NCBI RefSeq assembly: GCF_028769735.1
Contig: NC_088173.1
Coordinates: forward strand, 17,672,038-17,736,037
DNA length: 64,000 bases
Origin: Zonotrichia leucophrys gambelii
Lineage: Eukaryota > Chordata > Aves > Passeriformes > Passerellidae
Reading direction: 5' to 3'
Below are positions 37,301-50,969 of this stretch, one piece after another (position 1 is the stretch's first letter; each line of letters begins with the position of its first letter). Under the pieces are notes generated by a model, which worked only from the letters and a program-made list of their open reading frames with translations, ran no database searches and was not told the origin of the DNA. A program made the translations under genes and the position numbers.

Positions 37301-40300
37301 CTCATAATGGTTATAGATTGTGCAAAAACCAAGTCCTCTGTTTGGCTGTCCTTTACACTCTTCAACTTGTTCTTGCAGGTCATACATTTCTAGGAAAAAC
37401 ATGCCAAGTAAAAAAAATCCTAGCCAAAAAAAACATAGGAAACAGGTGCTTTAATATTACAAGGATGAGCTGAACATGGAGTGCAAGATGCTCTTTAAAT
37501 ACTCAAGTTGCAACTTGTATGCTCAAGCTGTCCACTCCCATTTCAGCCTGACTTTTCTGTACTATATGAATCCATTGGCCCACATCAAGTCTTTCTAAGT
37601 GCAGCAGCTCCCCAGCCTGTTCCAGGAAAGCTCTTAGCAAATCACTGCCCAAATTGCCCATACCACATGATGATAGGCTTGACAGCAGTCACCTCCTTCT
37701 ACACATTTACCCCATCTTCCCAAAATGATAGGCTCTTTTGTCTCTGCTTATGGAGATCTGTAGCAGGTTGTTCCCTTCATATCCTCAGGGTGAGTGTCTC
37801 CCATCCTTCAGAGAAATGCATCTGATCTTGGAAAAGTTCCTACTCAGCATTATGAAAGAAAGGGTACTGAGAGAGTTTCGTCCTCCAGATCCATATTGAT
37901 ATTTCATATGTTAAATTACTGCAAGTCTAAAGTTGTTTATATACTTCTTAATGGGCCAGCCTTCAAGGGCAATTGCAGAAAATGCCTAATACAAATGCAG
38001 CTCTATGGGAAATACATCCATAGGAATTTGGCTTGTAGTTGAGATCACCTGCTGCTTTGACATGTTTTGTTTGGAGGAGGTAGACACTCTGGAGGGTTTT
38101 GAGCTGGTGTGTGTTCTGCCTCCCCAGCAGCTGAGTAGCTGCCATAACTCATCACACTTTGCTATCCAAGGCTGCCACTTGCACTTTCCATGCAATAATC
38201 ATATGGAGGCAGCTTTCCCCTTGTCTGTCCTCAGCTGGAAGACTGGGGCACCTCTCTGGTGGCTCTGCCATCCACACTTTCCAGGGATGAGAGATGGGTG
38301 TAGCCAAGGTACGCACTGACGGATTTCTGTGTGCTTCCAAGAAATTTCATCCCAAGTCTTTTTCACATTGTAAGTATATTTCAGTGGCTGTTAAAATCAA
38401 AACCTCGCAGATAAGAGAATGCACACAGCCACCAGTCAAGTTAAATAAATGCCAAATGCAGAGATCTGTGCAGGCATTCCTGGGTGCTTGTATTTATTCC
38501 TTCATGCACACCTACCAGAGATTGTTTTGCATTCCCAACTCTGAAAGCCATGCCCAGCTATTTGTTTCCATAGATATGGCCATGAAGGTCTCCACAACAT
38601 AAACATTTCTATGTGCAAAAGAGGCCTTGGACAGTAAAAATTTTATAGCTCACATCTTCTCTGTCATAAACTATTTAAGATTTAAAAGTTCATGACCAAT
38701 TTCTTAATTTTTAACTACTGTACGGATGACTTTACCACTGTAGCAAATGTTTTCAATATTTTTTCAAGCACAAATCCACTAAACAATCTTTGTATTTATT
38801 ATGTTTTCCTTTAATACATAAATCAAAAGACAATAACAAGCCTAATGTCAAAGAAAATTTTTGACACTCCATACATTAAATAAAAGCAGCCGATAAACAG
38901 TTTAGATGAAATTATGGCTTGAAATGTAGTTCCCAGGAGGAATGTGGTTCATAAATTGATTTTATACTGCCTCTGTCATTGCTGATTTGAGATATGCACA
39001 AGACACCCACAGTCATTACCAGTGCTACCATTACTTAGCCTGCCTTTGCTCTGACTGATATTTAGACACACGGAGACTACCAGCCATCTATTTCTGTGAA
39101 AAATGCTTTGTTTGGTTGTCATCACATGTGTAGCATGTTGCCTTATATTTGAAAGCTTGACACTTAATAAAAAAATTGGAAGAAAATCAACCTTTAAATT
39201 TTGACCATGCCTGAAACCCAGAAACTTTGGGTATTCAACGGAGAAGGGTTTTCCAATCAGAATAAATGAGGTAACATTCAATTGATAATTGACCTAATGT
39301 CATTGAGTCTCAAAGGTAAACCATTTCAAGCTCATGAGTTCTTTATTGTATCCCAGCTTTAAAGGCTCCTTGAAAGAGATGCTTCCTTTTTTCTTGTGCA
39401 CTTCACTTTTTTCTATAGCTAAATGTTACCACAGAAATCTACTGTGATAACATTCAAATCAAATTCAAATCTGAACCACTGATTCAAAGATTCTAGTCAG
39501 TTTATTGCCAGAATATTTATAATTATTTGGAAATTAATACACCAGTGTTCATTTTAATTATGGGAAATGAGAGACTAGTTTGTGTGGAGCAAGCATATTG
39601 TTTCTCCTTCACTTCTGTTGGAAAAAAGTGTTTTTCAAAGTACCTGAGATTATGTAATACTGTGCCTTTCACATGAAGGTCTTGATTTTCAAAATTGCAC
39701 TCTCCATTGATTTTCCTCTCATAAGAACAGAAGAATTCATTGAGCTGTGATCTCTCTTGTTCACCAATGAATACTTCAAAATAGACTTAAGGGAGAGCTA
39801 AGAGTTAACTCACTCATTCATTGTAGAAATGTTCTAATTACAATGAATTATATATAAAACAACTATGGATGGACTCATCTAGCAAATGATATATTTATTA
39901 AGTGTACCACTTGGGTTTTTTTATAGGTCAAGGTACCCCACCCCTACAAGCAAAGGTGGTAAGCTTCTCAAAGTGCCCTTAATCATTATGCTAACTATGT
40001 GACAGCACATTTGCTGAAAGCTATACAAATGGAGCATTGTGCCTGAATGGCAAATACATGCTTTCAGCACAAACAAAACTAATAGATTTTAAGAGTGACT
40101 TTATGCCTTCACTAGCAACTAGTCTTTAAAGAGTACACATCCTTAGCACAAATCCTGATGATAAAGTATGTGCAAGCAGAGCTCTTAAAAAGAGCACATT
40201 TGAAAGAGACTCTGCACAGCCCAGCAGATTTCCTATTTGCTGTGCTTTCAGTTCACTCCTCTAACACCTCTACACAGAGATTTCACAGCAATATGCATTC

Positions 40301-40847
40301 ACTTGAAGAATAAAGTGGGTCTATAGGAAATAAACCATAAATATATTTCCACTGCTCTGCTCATGACATTTGTTGCCATTGTTTTGTAGGGAATGGCATA
40401 GCTGATTGATAGCATCATTTTTTTTCCTCCTGACAATTTTTCCTAGTAAGTGCCACTGACATTGCAGAAAACCCATAGAAGCTGGCTGGCAGCTGGCAGG
40501 GTAGATTTGTAAAGTGAACCTTGGGCAACTGTGTGCATACAGTGCTGTGGGGCCAAACTGAGAAGTACAAACACCTATTGCTCTCATACAATTCCTGAAT
40601 TTATCAACAGGAAGATTCACACCAATAAATTGGGCACATAGGCATAACACATACAATTAGCTTATAAAAAAAATTAACCAGAAGTGAAAAACACCTAACC
40701 TGTACTATTCATCAATGAAGGTTGATGTTGCCTTTCTTTTTGTTTGTTTTATTTACTTATTAAAGTGCAATGGAAAGGCTACTGCTTTACTTTCAATGTC
40801 ATTAAAGCCTGTAATTCATTCCCCTGAAACCACAAGGTTTTCCTTTT

Positions 40848-40849
<2 letters not shown>
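31332..40849. other. non-coding stretch
   Basis: No supported gene. GC-richer patches at about 33300-34140, 37500-37860 and 38040-38350 hold overlapping frames of 60-105 codons. One splice-bounded segment (37547-37789, +) and one perfect minus-strand donor (CAG, then GTAAGT, at 33759-33754) are reported as findings. The rest is AT-rich with a short A run at 36449-36462. Confidence 0.7.

Positions 40850-40899
<50 letters not shown>
40850..40899 (+). repeat. T(50) homopolymer
   Basis: Fifty uninterrupted T residues. Read on the minus strand this would be a long poly(A), but no gene-like sequence precedes it on that strand and no target-site duplication is visible. Its length may not be exact because such runs are error-prone in sequencing. 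Confidence 0.93.
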
Positions 40900-40900
<1 letters not shown>

Positions 40901-43900
40901 TCTGAGGATGTAGATGTAAAACTAATCATCCAGTGAAGGCTTTATCCTTGTATGGTATGAGGAGCTGAGCTCACCTTTGGGTTGTGTCCAAAGAAAAACT
41001 CTACAGGGCAGAAATGTATTCCTGAGAGGCTATTAAACTTGCTCTAGGCATTAACATTGATAGTATGTTGATTTAGCTTCTGTCCTCTCTACTGCCCTCG
41101 TTAAAAGTGACTAAAAACCTTTCCCTCATCAGATCCCACTCCTTTTTACTGAAATCCCTGCTACCTTCAAGATGTGGGAACAAACTGATTCTTGAAACCG
41201 TGAGTTTCTTGAAACTTCCTTCACTTTTATCCCTTACGGCTATGTAATAATGCTTTCCTCACTTTCTCCTCTTTTTTTGCTATTAAAAATTCCACAATGA
41301 GACTCAATGACTATCAAGACCAAGGCCGTCTTTTGCTTTCAGGACAGAAACCAGGAGGATTTTAGGTATCTCATCTCTCAGTCAGAGATTGAGAAATCCT
41401 ACTTTTGAGCACAGCCTAATTCTGAAGGCTCCTGAGTCCAACCAGCAGCAACTCCACTGTGCATCACAGAGTTTCTCCTTGGACAAAAGTTCCCCACTCG
41501 AATGCACCCTAACTTTAGCTAATAGTGGCTGTTTGCCCTCTGCCTGCCCTTTGGGGCAGAGCAATCAGTGGCAGCTGCTCAGGAACCAGGCACCAGCCTT
41601 TTTCCTCTCAAGATACCATTCAGCAAATGTCTCTTTCTACAGGAGACCTCTGAATGAGACCAATAGCTCTGAGCCATTGGCTCCTGACCTCTGCAATGTC
41701 CCTGTCCTGCCCTGCACTTTTAGGCTTGGAAATGCTGCTCAGGCTGTGCTGTTCCCCCTGAGCCCTCCACACTGGCATTGACCTGGCTGGGCCTGGCACA
41801 GAGACATCCCAGGGACAGAAGGGATGGGTCTGCATGCACCCAGACAGAATGAAGTTGGCCAGGCTGCTGGGTGGCTGCTGGAAAAGCAATAGGAGCTAAC
41901 CATGGGCAGCAGAGCAGCTCATGGGATCACGTTTGATGTGAGTGCCATGGGACACCCTTCCCTTGCTTCCAGTGAAAGTAGACATGTTACATCTCTACAT
42001 TCTCCCCTTGGCTTTGTCATTTTTCTTGCTTAATCCATTACATTGACTTATCCCCCATCCCCCCAATCAATGACTTATCCCCCATGCTCCTTCTCTTGTA
42101 TCTCTTTCTCAGGCAAATCCTAGCCCAAAACTCAAGTCCAATCACTCCATCTTTCCATGTGACTACCTAAACCTTTCTCCAAACCTCCTGACCTTGTCTC
42201 CCTTCACTGTAAAGCAATTCACATTGAAAATTATTGTCGTTGTCTTATCTGATACTCAGCTCTTCCAGGCTGGCTAGGTTGACCAGCACTAATTCTAGGT
42301 TAGATTTCTAACATCAGGCAAAATAAGCAGAGCATAACCCTGTGCAGGAGAGGAGCTGAACTCCTGCAACTGACATCATCCTACCATGGACTAGAGCAGT
42401 TTCCCAACAGGAAAAAGGCCTGGTAACAGCCCAGATGGCTCTTGACTCAAAAAGGCAAAGATTCCGTTTTTAAGGTGTCTTCTCTGCACACTTCAGGATT
42501 AATTATTGCCAATGGGCTAAAATAATATTAGCCATGGAAGAGGTATTCTAGATTGTTTTCTTTTGATGTCAGTTAATGATTTAATTTTTTCAAGGGCTTA
42601 TGAGAAATGGACTCTTTATTCTGGAACAGGTATATAAAGTGATTTACTTTTATGTGTAGAGCACAGAAAGAAAATACTTTTCATACAGTCCAAGTAAAAA
42701 TGTGCCTTACCCACATTTGGTGCCCCTCCTGCCTGTTCTTCCTGAGTAAAACTTAGTGTGGCATTATCTACTTTTATTTTTAAGGTTTTAGGGTTTTTGT
42801 AAGAAGAGCAACCAAGGGATGTGGAAACATTCACAACTGAAACAAACTCTTTTTATTCTTGACTGCTTTAATCCTAACCTCTCAGAAAAGTCCCTTAAGC
42901 CAAGGTTTATAGTCAATCACCAAAAAAGTGGGGGGTCTGTTACCTTCCCCTTTTAATTGTAGGGCACAGGTCTTTAACTTTCCATGAGGCTTTACTAAAA
43001 TTTCTTCTGGGCAGAATTTCCTTGAACCTGGTAATTAAGACCACAGGATATGTGTTAATTGTCTTTGACATGGAGAATTATCTGCATTTACCCAAACTAA
43101 TAACATCACCACAGACATGCTGTTTTTTAAACACATGCTTTAAAATCATCTATAAATTTAATTACTCTTCACATAATGCAAAGATTGACAAATGCTAGAA
43201 AAGCTGAAAGAAATTAAGGGAAATACACAATTTTATCCTTGATTCACTCTATTTGAAATCCATTTTCTGAAAGACTAATAAAGCTTGGAAAATCACTTCT
43301 TTTTATAGTTTCTGTTCTGTTAAGATACAATTGCACTGGTAAAACATCAAGTTACAGTCTTAATTTTGAACAAGATTGCTTCTCTGGGCTAAGGTCAATA
43401 ATCTTAATAAAACCAACATTTTAGTTGCCCTCTACACATTTTTTCTTGGTGTCTAGCTATACAAAATGTCAGAAAGGAAAAAAAAAACATAGAAGAAATA
43501 CCTTGTATAATAGTAAAGGTAGAAACAATTGGGTATAGATGTCCAGAATAAAAGCATCTGCAAACATCTTTGTTTTAATAGTTTTTAAGTGTTTATATAA
43601 TTGCTAATTTGAAAGAATATCATAGCTGATAAATCTTAACTAGATATGGGTAAGTAATAGGCAAAAATACTTTGACACAATTCAATTTAATTTTGTCTTT
43701 TAATTAATCCACAAAATAAATGTTATTGATTTGAACAATATTCATTTCTCAAAATTACTTGAATAATATAATTTTAAATTCATTATCCATTTTCTTCACC
43801 AATTACTTTGCAGGTTTTCCACATGTAGCATGTAAAACACAAAACTGGAAGCTAGTGTGGTTATGCACCAACCATATTTTTATGACCAAGCTGCATGATT

Positions 43901-46900
43901 TGATAAGATTGACTTACCATTCTTTTCTGATTTATTATAATTTTTTCCTTAAGAGATCTATTTGTCATTGCTTCATCTTCTCATTTTCATGCATATCTTA
44001 AGTCTTGTCTTACACTATTCTTGTGATGTAGAGGCATGAATTTTCCATACTTTATACAGCAAAAAAGGCTTCAGTTAGAAGCACTAGAGTAGTAACAATG
44101 TGACGATAGGTGATTATGATTTTCTGAATTAACTTATCCTGACAGAATTTCACATTCAGTTCTAAAATGATGTGATTATTGAATAATTTTCACTTTAAGA
44201 AGCCATCTTTCAGGAAATATTGTTTGTTAGAACATCCCCTAGAAAATGATACTTCATTTCATGCAGTGGATGTTGTGTAATGGGTCTGTGTATCTCTCTG
44301 GCCACAGCTTCCATGAAGGTTTAATTGAAGGAGAATCAACAGTGTGATGTTTATTCATGTAAACATCAAAGCCAGTTATCACAAGGGGAAAATCATTCAA
44401 TAATTGTTAAACTTTGGTAATAATTATGGTGCTGCACTGCCTTACCCAGTGTCTTTTCCCCTGCTCTAAATCAACTGGACAAAGGACAGTACACACTGGC
44501 GTTTTCTTTCCTGCAGTAATTCTGCGCTTGCCACACTGAGTTGTGCCATTTACTGTGGCAGCAGCTGAAAGCCTAATGAACAGTTTTCCAATGTGCAAAG
44601 AAGAATGATAGTATGAAGATGATGGAATACTGTAAACTGAATATTGCAGGACTTAAAGAAAAGATTAAAGAAAAAAGAGAGGTTTAGAAGTGAAGCAATA
44701 TTTCTGAGATAACTTTTTAATCAGTAAATTCTATTTCTTGCCAAAACTATGTAGATTGCTAGGTCAGAATGTGAATAGGTTTAAGCACATAATTTGAGCA
44801 TAAATATGAAAGTAAGTAAATGCTTTCTAAATGTTCTGCTGGGGTTCTGCGCTTGGGTTAATCAGCCTCACCAGGAGCTGGTTTGGCTGGAAATCCATAA
44901 GCCCTGGTACAGATGGGCGCCCTTTCCTGCCCTGTGAGCCTTCCATTTGTAGTTCTGTTTTGTGTTCTGATCCTTCTTCATGTTTAATTCATACCACAAG
45001 CAGACAGAGCACCTTGACATGCCAGCCAGGGTCATTGGTAGAGCTGCTGGGAAAGAAGAGGGCTGGGAGAGGGAATGAGTATGTACTGACACACTTTGCC
45101 CTTGGTCTTCTGCCCTCATTTTTTTCTTCCTCTTCCATGATGGAGCTGCCTAACCTGACAGCTCCACACTGCACTGCCTTCAGATGTCTCTAAACTTTCC
45201 TTTGAAGCTGTGAAAATCATGCCATGAATCACAGCAGTGATGAGACATGAGTGCAGACAGACAGAAGAAGAAGTCTGATTGCCAGTCCTGTGCAACAAAA
45301 GACCCTCCCAGGTCAAAGAGGTGGATATGCTTTTCAGCAAGGTGAAACTAATGGGTGAAACCTTCAATTAAAAGCAGAGATATTCCTCTGGATCACCGTG
45401 CTTAGGGTCGTAATCATCTCTCACAGTACTGGCCCCTCTGACTCCAAAAATTTTTGGTGCCTAAAGTGACCTCAGCAGAAGGTGACAATCTTCACTCACT
45501 GTCAGAAGCCCAGACTTTACTGCTTTTGTTTGGTCAGCTTTCCCTTCAGCTGTAATCTTGGGGGTTTATCTATCCTTAAATTTGGAAGATGCAATTAAAA
45601 ACATGTTTTAAAAATGGTCACAGAATTATCTGCATCTTGAAGCTCTTGATATTTCAGCACACCACTTTAAAAGGGCTGGGTGGCTGGGCCCAGGTTTACA
45701 TAAAACCAAACAGGTAGTGCATGACTTTGCACTGTGATGGCTAGTTATAAATATATATATTATGTTAATATGTATATTGTCTGTAAATATTATTATATGA
45801 TATATAAATAGGGAACTGAATACCCTAAAGACAGTGGACACAGAGGAACTGGCATTTGCAGAATAAATTTCTACATGCAAAATGTAGTTTTGAGAACACA
45901 TATCAAACTGTAACTTCCAATATCAGTTAGTGCTCCTCATTTGTATCATAAAATTCAAGGATAAAGCAATTGGGAACAAACAAAGCAATGTTTGTATTTT
46001 GCCAGAGTTTTATAATCAATAAAACATATTTGCTGCTATTTACATAGTTGAATGGCACTACATTTATACCATGTAATTTTCTGTTATGTCTGTGTAAATA
46101 TTTCTTTAAATCCAGACGTAAGTTCAAATTAGTTGTGAAAGAAACACTAAAATAAAATAAATTTCCATTTGGGGCTGATCACAAATTGCTCTAAAACTGA
46201 AGAAAAAAACTTGTTAAAATGCAAAGTGAAAAGCAAATATTAAAACAACCTGAATAAATGAGGAAAAGTAATACACAAGGATGTCTTTAAAAAGTTTACC
46301 TTATTGCAATTGATTTTGAGGATTACAGGTAAATTAAAATTCAACAGGTGTTTTTATTTAAGCAACAAACATGAAATGACACAGGAGTTTAGCACACCTA
46401 TACAAGGTCGGAAATTCCCACTAAAACAACTAAAAGCAGAATTTACTCCTTCTTCCTCTAGTTCTAGTTAAATTGTAATAGGTAATTTCATTCTTCCATC
46501 CTGTTTCCTCCTTGAAATCCACTGCCAAAGCACACACTCCCTCAGAGAAACCCTGCCAAATTCTACATCATTTAAAAGCAAACTGTAAAACAAAGAATGG
46601 AAAATCACAATCTCAAATCAACCAGCTCATAATCTTCTTTCACTTCTGTTTGTCTGACATCATGTATCTCTCTCAGATGCAATCTTGTACCTAATTTTGA
46701 CTGAAAAATCCCCAATGGTAACTACAGGTTTATACCTATATATTTTTTCATTCCACAAACAATGTTATGTACAAATAATTAGCCAAATCTTCCAAAGTGC
46801 ATGCAAGTCCTGGGGAACTGCAGGGCTGAGGAATAAAAGCTGAGCATGAAAAATCTTCTTCAGTTCGAGCTTTTTACAGAGTATGTTTTCAAACCACTTT

Positions 46901-49900
46901 ATCTGGAAGTTTTCATTAATCGCATGGTAGATGGGTGTTCATTTCCCTGCATTCCTAACTTTTAGGTTTCAGTGGATGGAAAATGGTATCCACAGAATAG
47001 TTAACAATAGTTTGTTTTGCAAAGAGAAAGGTGGATCAAGTGGAATTCTGAAGAGATTCATCCAGGAATTGATTCTTGTCAGCCCTTCATGAGTTATCCA
47101 AATTATAAATTAAAGAATATGCATACAGCTAATGCATATATTTTATACACAGAAGGTGGCATCAAGCTACCAAGAACTCAATGTAGATCAAAGGGCAAGA
47201 CTGGAATTCAAAATTATCTCAATAAAATTAGGATGTGGTTGGAGGGAAAATAGAAAGTAATTACACTTTTCAGAGTAATCAATTGCATAATAAGAAGGTG
47301 CTATCCCAGACTGGGGGAACCTTTTAGGGAATGATTTGCTGGTTATTGTGGAGCACGGGCTGAACATAAACCATCATTATCCAATTATCACTAAAAAAAA
47401 GAGTGAGTAGATATTAACAAACAAGCAGGCTGTAAGATAGGTGAGGTAAACCTCCAATTCTGCTCAGTGCAGGAGAGGTCACACTAACTACACTATTTCA
47501 AGAAATACAAATACAGCTTAAGTAAAGAGCCAGAAAAACACACTAGAAATTTAAGAAGTGTAATAATAATAATTTTTAAAAATAAAACATTCCTTTCCTT
47601 GTGTAGTGGTGTAGAGAAAAGAATGCTAAGGAGAGGTGTGCTAATCAAATACATGGAAGGCAGACATAAAGAAGAAAAGAAAGAACCATGCTCCATGTTG
47701 ACAGCAACTAGAAAACAAAATGAGCTTCAGTCACAGCAGCAGAAAACTCAGTGAAAATTTGGGAACAACTATTGCAAGAGAGAAATAAATATTGAAATAA
47801 ATGTGCTAAAATACTTCAATAAATGTCCTGTAGAAGAAAGAAATAATCTCTGGAAATCTGTGAGTATACAAGCCACTGCCAGGAATGCTGGTTTTGATAG
47901 TTGAAAATATCTTGCAGCAAAAGGTGAAACACTTGCCTCTTCAGACACCATCCAGCCTTCTGTTTCCTCTGGCTCTTTTTAGGCTTTACAGTGCAACCTG
48001 AGATACCTTGTCAAACCAACTTCAGCATTGCCAACTTTAGAGTCCAATCTTTCTTTCTGAAAATGGTCCAGCTTTGTTTGTTTGAAAATTGAAGAGGAGG
48101 ACTATTTTGACATGGTGATAGCATAGTCAACATTTTTATTGTAAAGAAAAATAAGATCGTCATCATTTTCTGCCCGTACATCCAACACATTTCTTCAGCT
48201 ACCTCTCAGTCCCTGTATAAGTGTTAATTTTGTTCAGGCTCTCTGCTCAGGGCCATGCCCAGCTCAGAATAAAGTTCTCCAGCAATAGAAATAACTTGAT
48301 TTCATTTTATTAATAAGGCACTCTCTCATGAAGGTGAGGGGTTAATGACACACCAAAGCATACAGAAATTTCTTTAAGGAAGAGATTCATCTTAAACCAA
48401 CAGCTACAGAGAAAACAATGATTGATCTTCTCACCACTCAGCAGCATCAGCAAAGCTACAAACATTTATTGTTCTTACTCCTCTGGGAGTTATTTATTGA
48501 GCAAAGGGAGGGTGGATAGCACTTGCTTTGAAGTGAAACATCTTTCTTGGATAAGGAGATATGTTGCATGAAACGAAAGTAATAAAAAGACAAAATGCTT
48601 TATTAAATCTTCTTCATCACAATATTGTGTTCCAATAACATGATCTAATTAAAGACGTATATGAACCTCTTTTCATCTGAAGATTAGTTCAGAGGTCTTA
48701 ATTTATTCTGAAACAAACATGCTGCTGAAATGTTTCCAAGATTTCCAGTGATGTATTCTTTCCATTTTCTCTAACAGGTGTTGATGTTTTAACTACCTCT
48801 TCAAGATTTGTTGTACAGGGAGGAAAAAGAGACAGCACTTTTTGAAAGGAAGGGACAAATTATTTCTTTATTGTCAAATCAGAAAAAAATATACTGCCTA
48901 GTCATTTAATACAGAAAAACTTCATAAATTTAAAAGATCTAACAGTGGATAGCTCTGAGAGTGGATCTCATTGCTTGCAAGTTCACTTCAGCTCTTTTCT
49001 TCATATGCAAGAGGTGAAATATCAGATGTTTAAAGACACATCACATAAAATATCTTTTGGAACATTGGGCTCCTGTGCAATTCCCTTAAGATCAGCATGT
49101 CTCACAAATAAGATGAATGAAGGACGATTCTAATTTCCCTTAGAATGGTACAAGCAGAAAATATTTTTCAGGTTACAGCCATTACCTTTCTCTTGAAGCA
49201 CTCTACTAATTTTCCCCTAACTCTTGGAGTTGGCTTAGCCCTGAGATAATACCTACAATAAAAAGGTCTTCTTTTACTTACAAAATCAATTTCAACAAAA
49301 ATTGTTTCCATTTCATGGTAGTTGTGGTTCTGCCATGCTTGGTATAAAACAAGAAGATAAATCTGATGTATCATATTCAACAAATGTTAATTGTAAGAAC
49401 ACTATAATATATTGCTTAGGTGTAGTATAGTTCAAGACTCTAATAGTAAAAATTGAATGACAAATAAATACACCCATTGCTACATGCAGTCATACCTACA
49501 TCCCAGTAATTTTTATGCTATGGAACTGTAAAATGTTCATGAGAAGCCTGACTCTGTATTCTGTAGCAACAGCTTTGCAGAGTGTTTGAAACATTTGAAA
49601 AATATTTTATGTTGCTCAGAATTTCATTGAACTAGACCTAGAGGAGGTTATTGCCAACTGGAAGCAAATGTTTGTCTCCTTTTTTTACTTTTTTTTCTTG
49701 CCTAAAATATTCTTCTCCATATCATACACGTTGTTCCTCTTAATCAGGAATTGATTTTTTTTTTTGGTCTCTGCCTTCAACAGTTATTTGTAATTTTGTC
49801 CATGAAGATTCTTCACTGAGAATAAAACTTTGGTGCAGTTTTTGTTTACTTACAGTCACAAGTATACTCCTAGTTACCCTTTTAGCCCTTACCCACCATC

Positions 49901-50969
49901 ATCAATCCTGCCTTAAGTCCTTTACTCTTCCTCTGTAATCTTTTGTTCTTACTGATATTAAATATCCACGAGCTCTGTTCCTCCCGCTAAGCCCTCTCAG
50001 TGAATTCCTTATTATTGTAACTGTACTCCTTCTTGCAGTCAAACAGAGATCAGATCTGGCACACTTAGGACCTCATCCAAGACCATCTGTTTTATCGCAT
50101 CTTTTATCCAACCTTATTAAGCCATTATTTAAAAACAGAAAATGGGGATGTATTATTAACTTCTGTAGTAGCCAGAAGGAAGACAAAAACATTTTCTGCT
50201 TGAAGTGGTACAATATATCCACGTGCTAAGGCAATTGGAGTTACTGCAAACTCCTTTTACATAATGCAAATTAAGGCTTACCTACAGAATGTGTGAAGCT
50301 AAACAATTTTGAAAAAAGCAGACTAAATGGACACTAGAAGTCAAAGGAAGTAGCATATTTTTGGGATGATGAGTTGGTTATTTGTATTTCAAAAGTAGAT
50401 TTTGTAGTTCTAATAAAAAAATAGGCTACACGTTAAAATTCTGGGGAGAATTAACCACAAATAATATCTACATTAGGGTAAGAGTGAAGATAATTCTACA
50501 AAGGAAAAAGAGACATATGAGAAGAATGGGTCTTCAATTGTATTTCTGTAGTTCTGCACACTGAAGAATAACTACAAAAAAATAAAGCCCAGAAACATTT
50601 AGACTAGTACTGAAACAAATGACAGATTTAACTAATTATAGAACAGAAAGTTACAGAAGTGGTAATTTCAGACTGTTACCTTCTAAGCAGGTGAAATTAC
50701 AATAAATCACTGTATCCACACATAAGTTAAACTTGTATTTTTAATTTCTTTTCCCATGCCCATCACCCTATGTATGTTCTTGATTTAAATAGATGCCTCT
50801 GTTCTTAATGAATCTCCCTATGGATCCTGAAGCATGCACCAAAATTAGTCTCCAAACTTCTACAGAAGGTTACTTTCACATATTGCATTAATTAATTGAT
50901 TCTTGGTCATCAAGCTGTATCAGGCACTGGACAGTCAAACACTGGACAGGTACAGTCATCACTGGTCAT
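40900..50969. other. non-coding stretch
   Basis: No supported gene. The GC-richer region at about 41390-41960 contains the longest low-complexity-free frame of this stretch (130 codons, 41389-41781, +), but it lacks motifs and has a comparable frame on the other strand. A tandem 27-base duplication lies at 42044-42085. AT-rich alternations occur near 45750-45800. Two short phrases (CACTGGACA and TCATCACT) are each duplicated just before the CR1 at 50925-50972. Confidence 0.7.
42044..42085 (+). repeat. 15-bp perfect direct repeat, 27-base period
   Basis: TGACTTATCCCCCAT occurs at 42044-42058 and 42071-42085, separated by a C-rich spacer. It is probably a replication-slippage duplication. Confidence 0.85.

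Noticed and set aside
41389..41781. 130-codon plus-strand frame in a GC-richer region
   Set aside because: No domain, signal peptide or splice context, and the opposite strand is comparably open; best explained by fewer AT-rich stops.
43445..43463. Sequence resembling mature miR-9 (TCTTGGTGTCTAGCTATAC)
   Set aside because: The seed does not match and there is no complementary arm to form a precursor hairpin.
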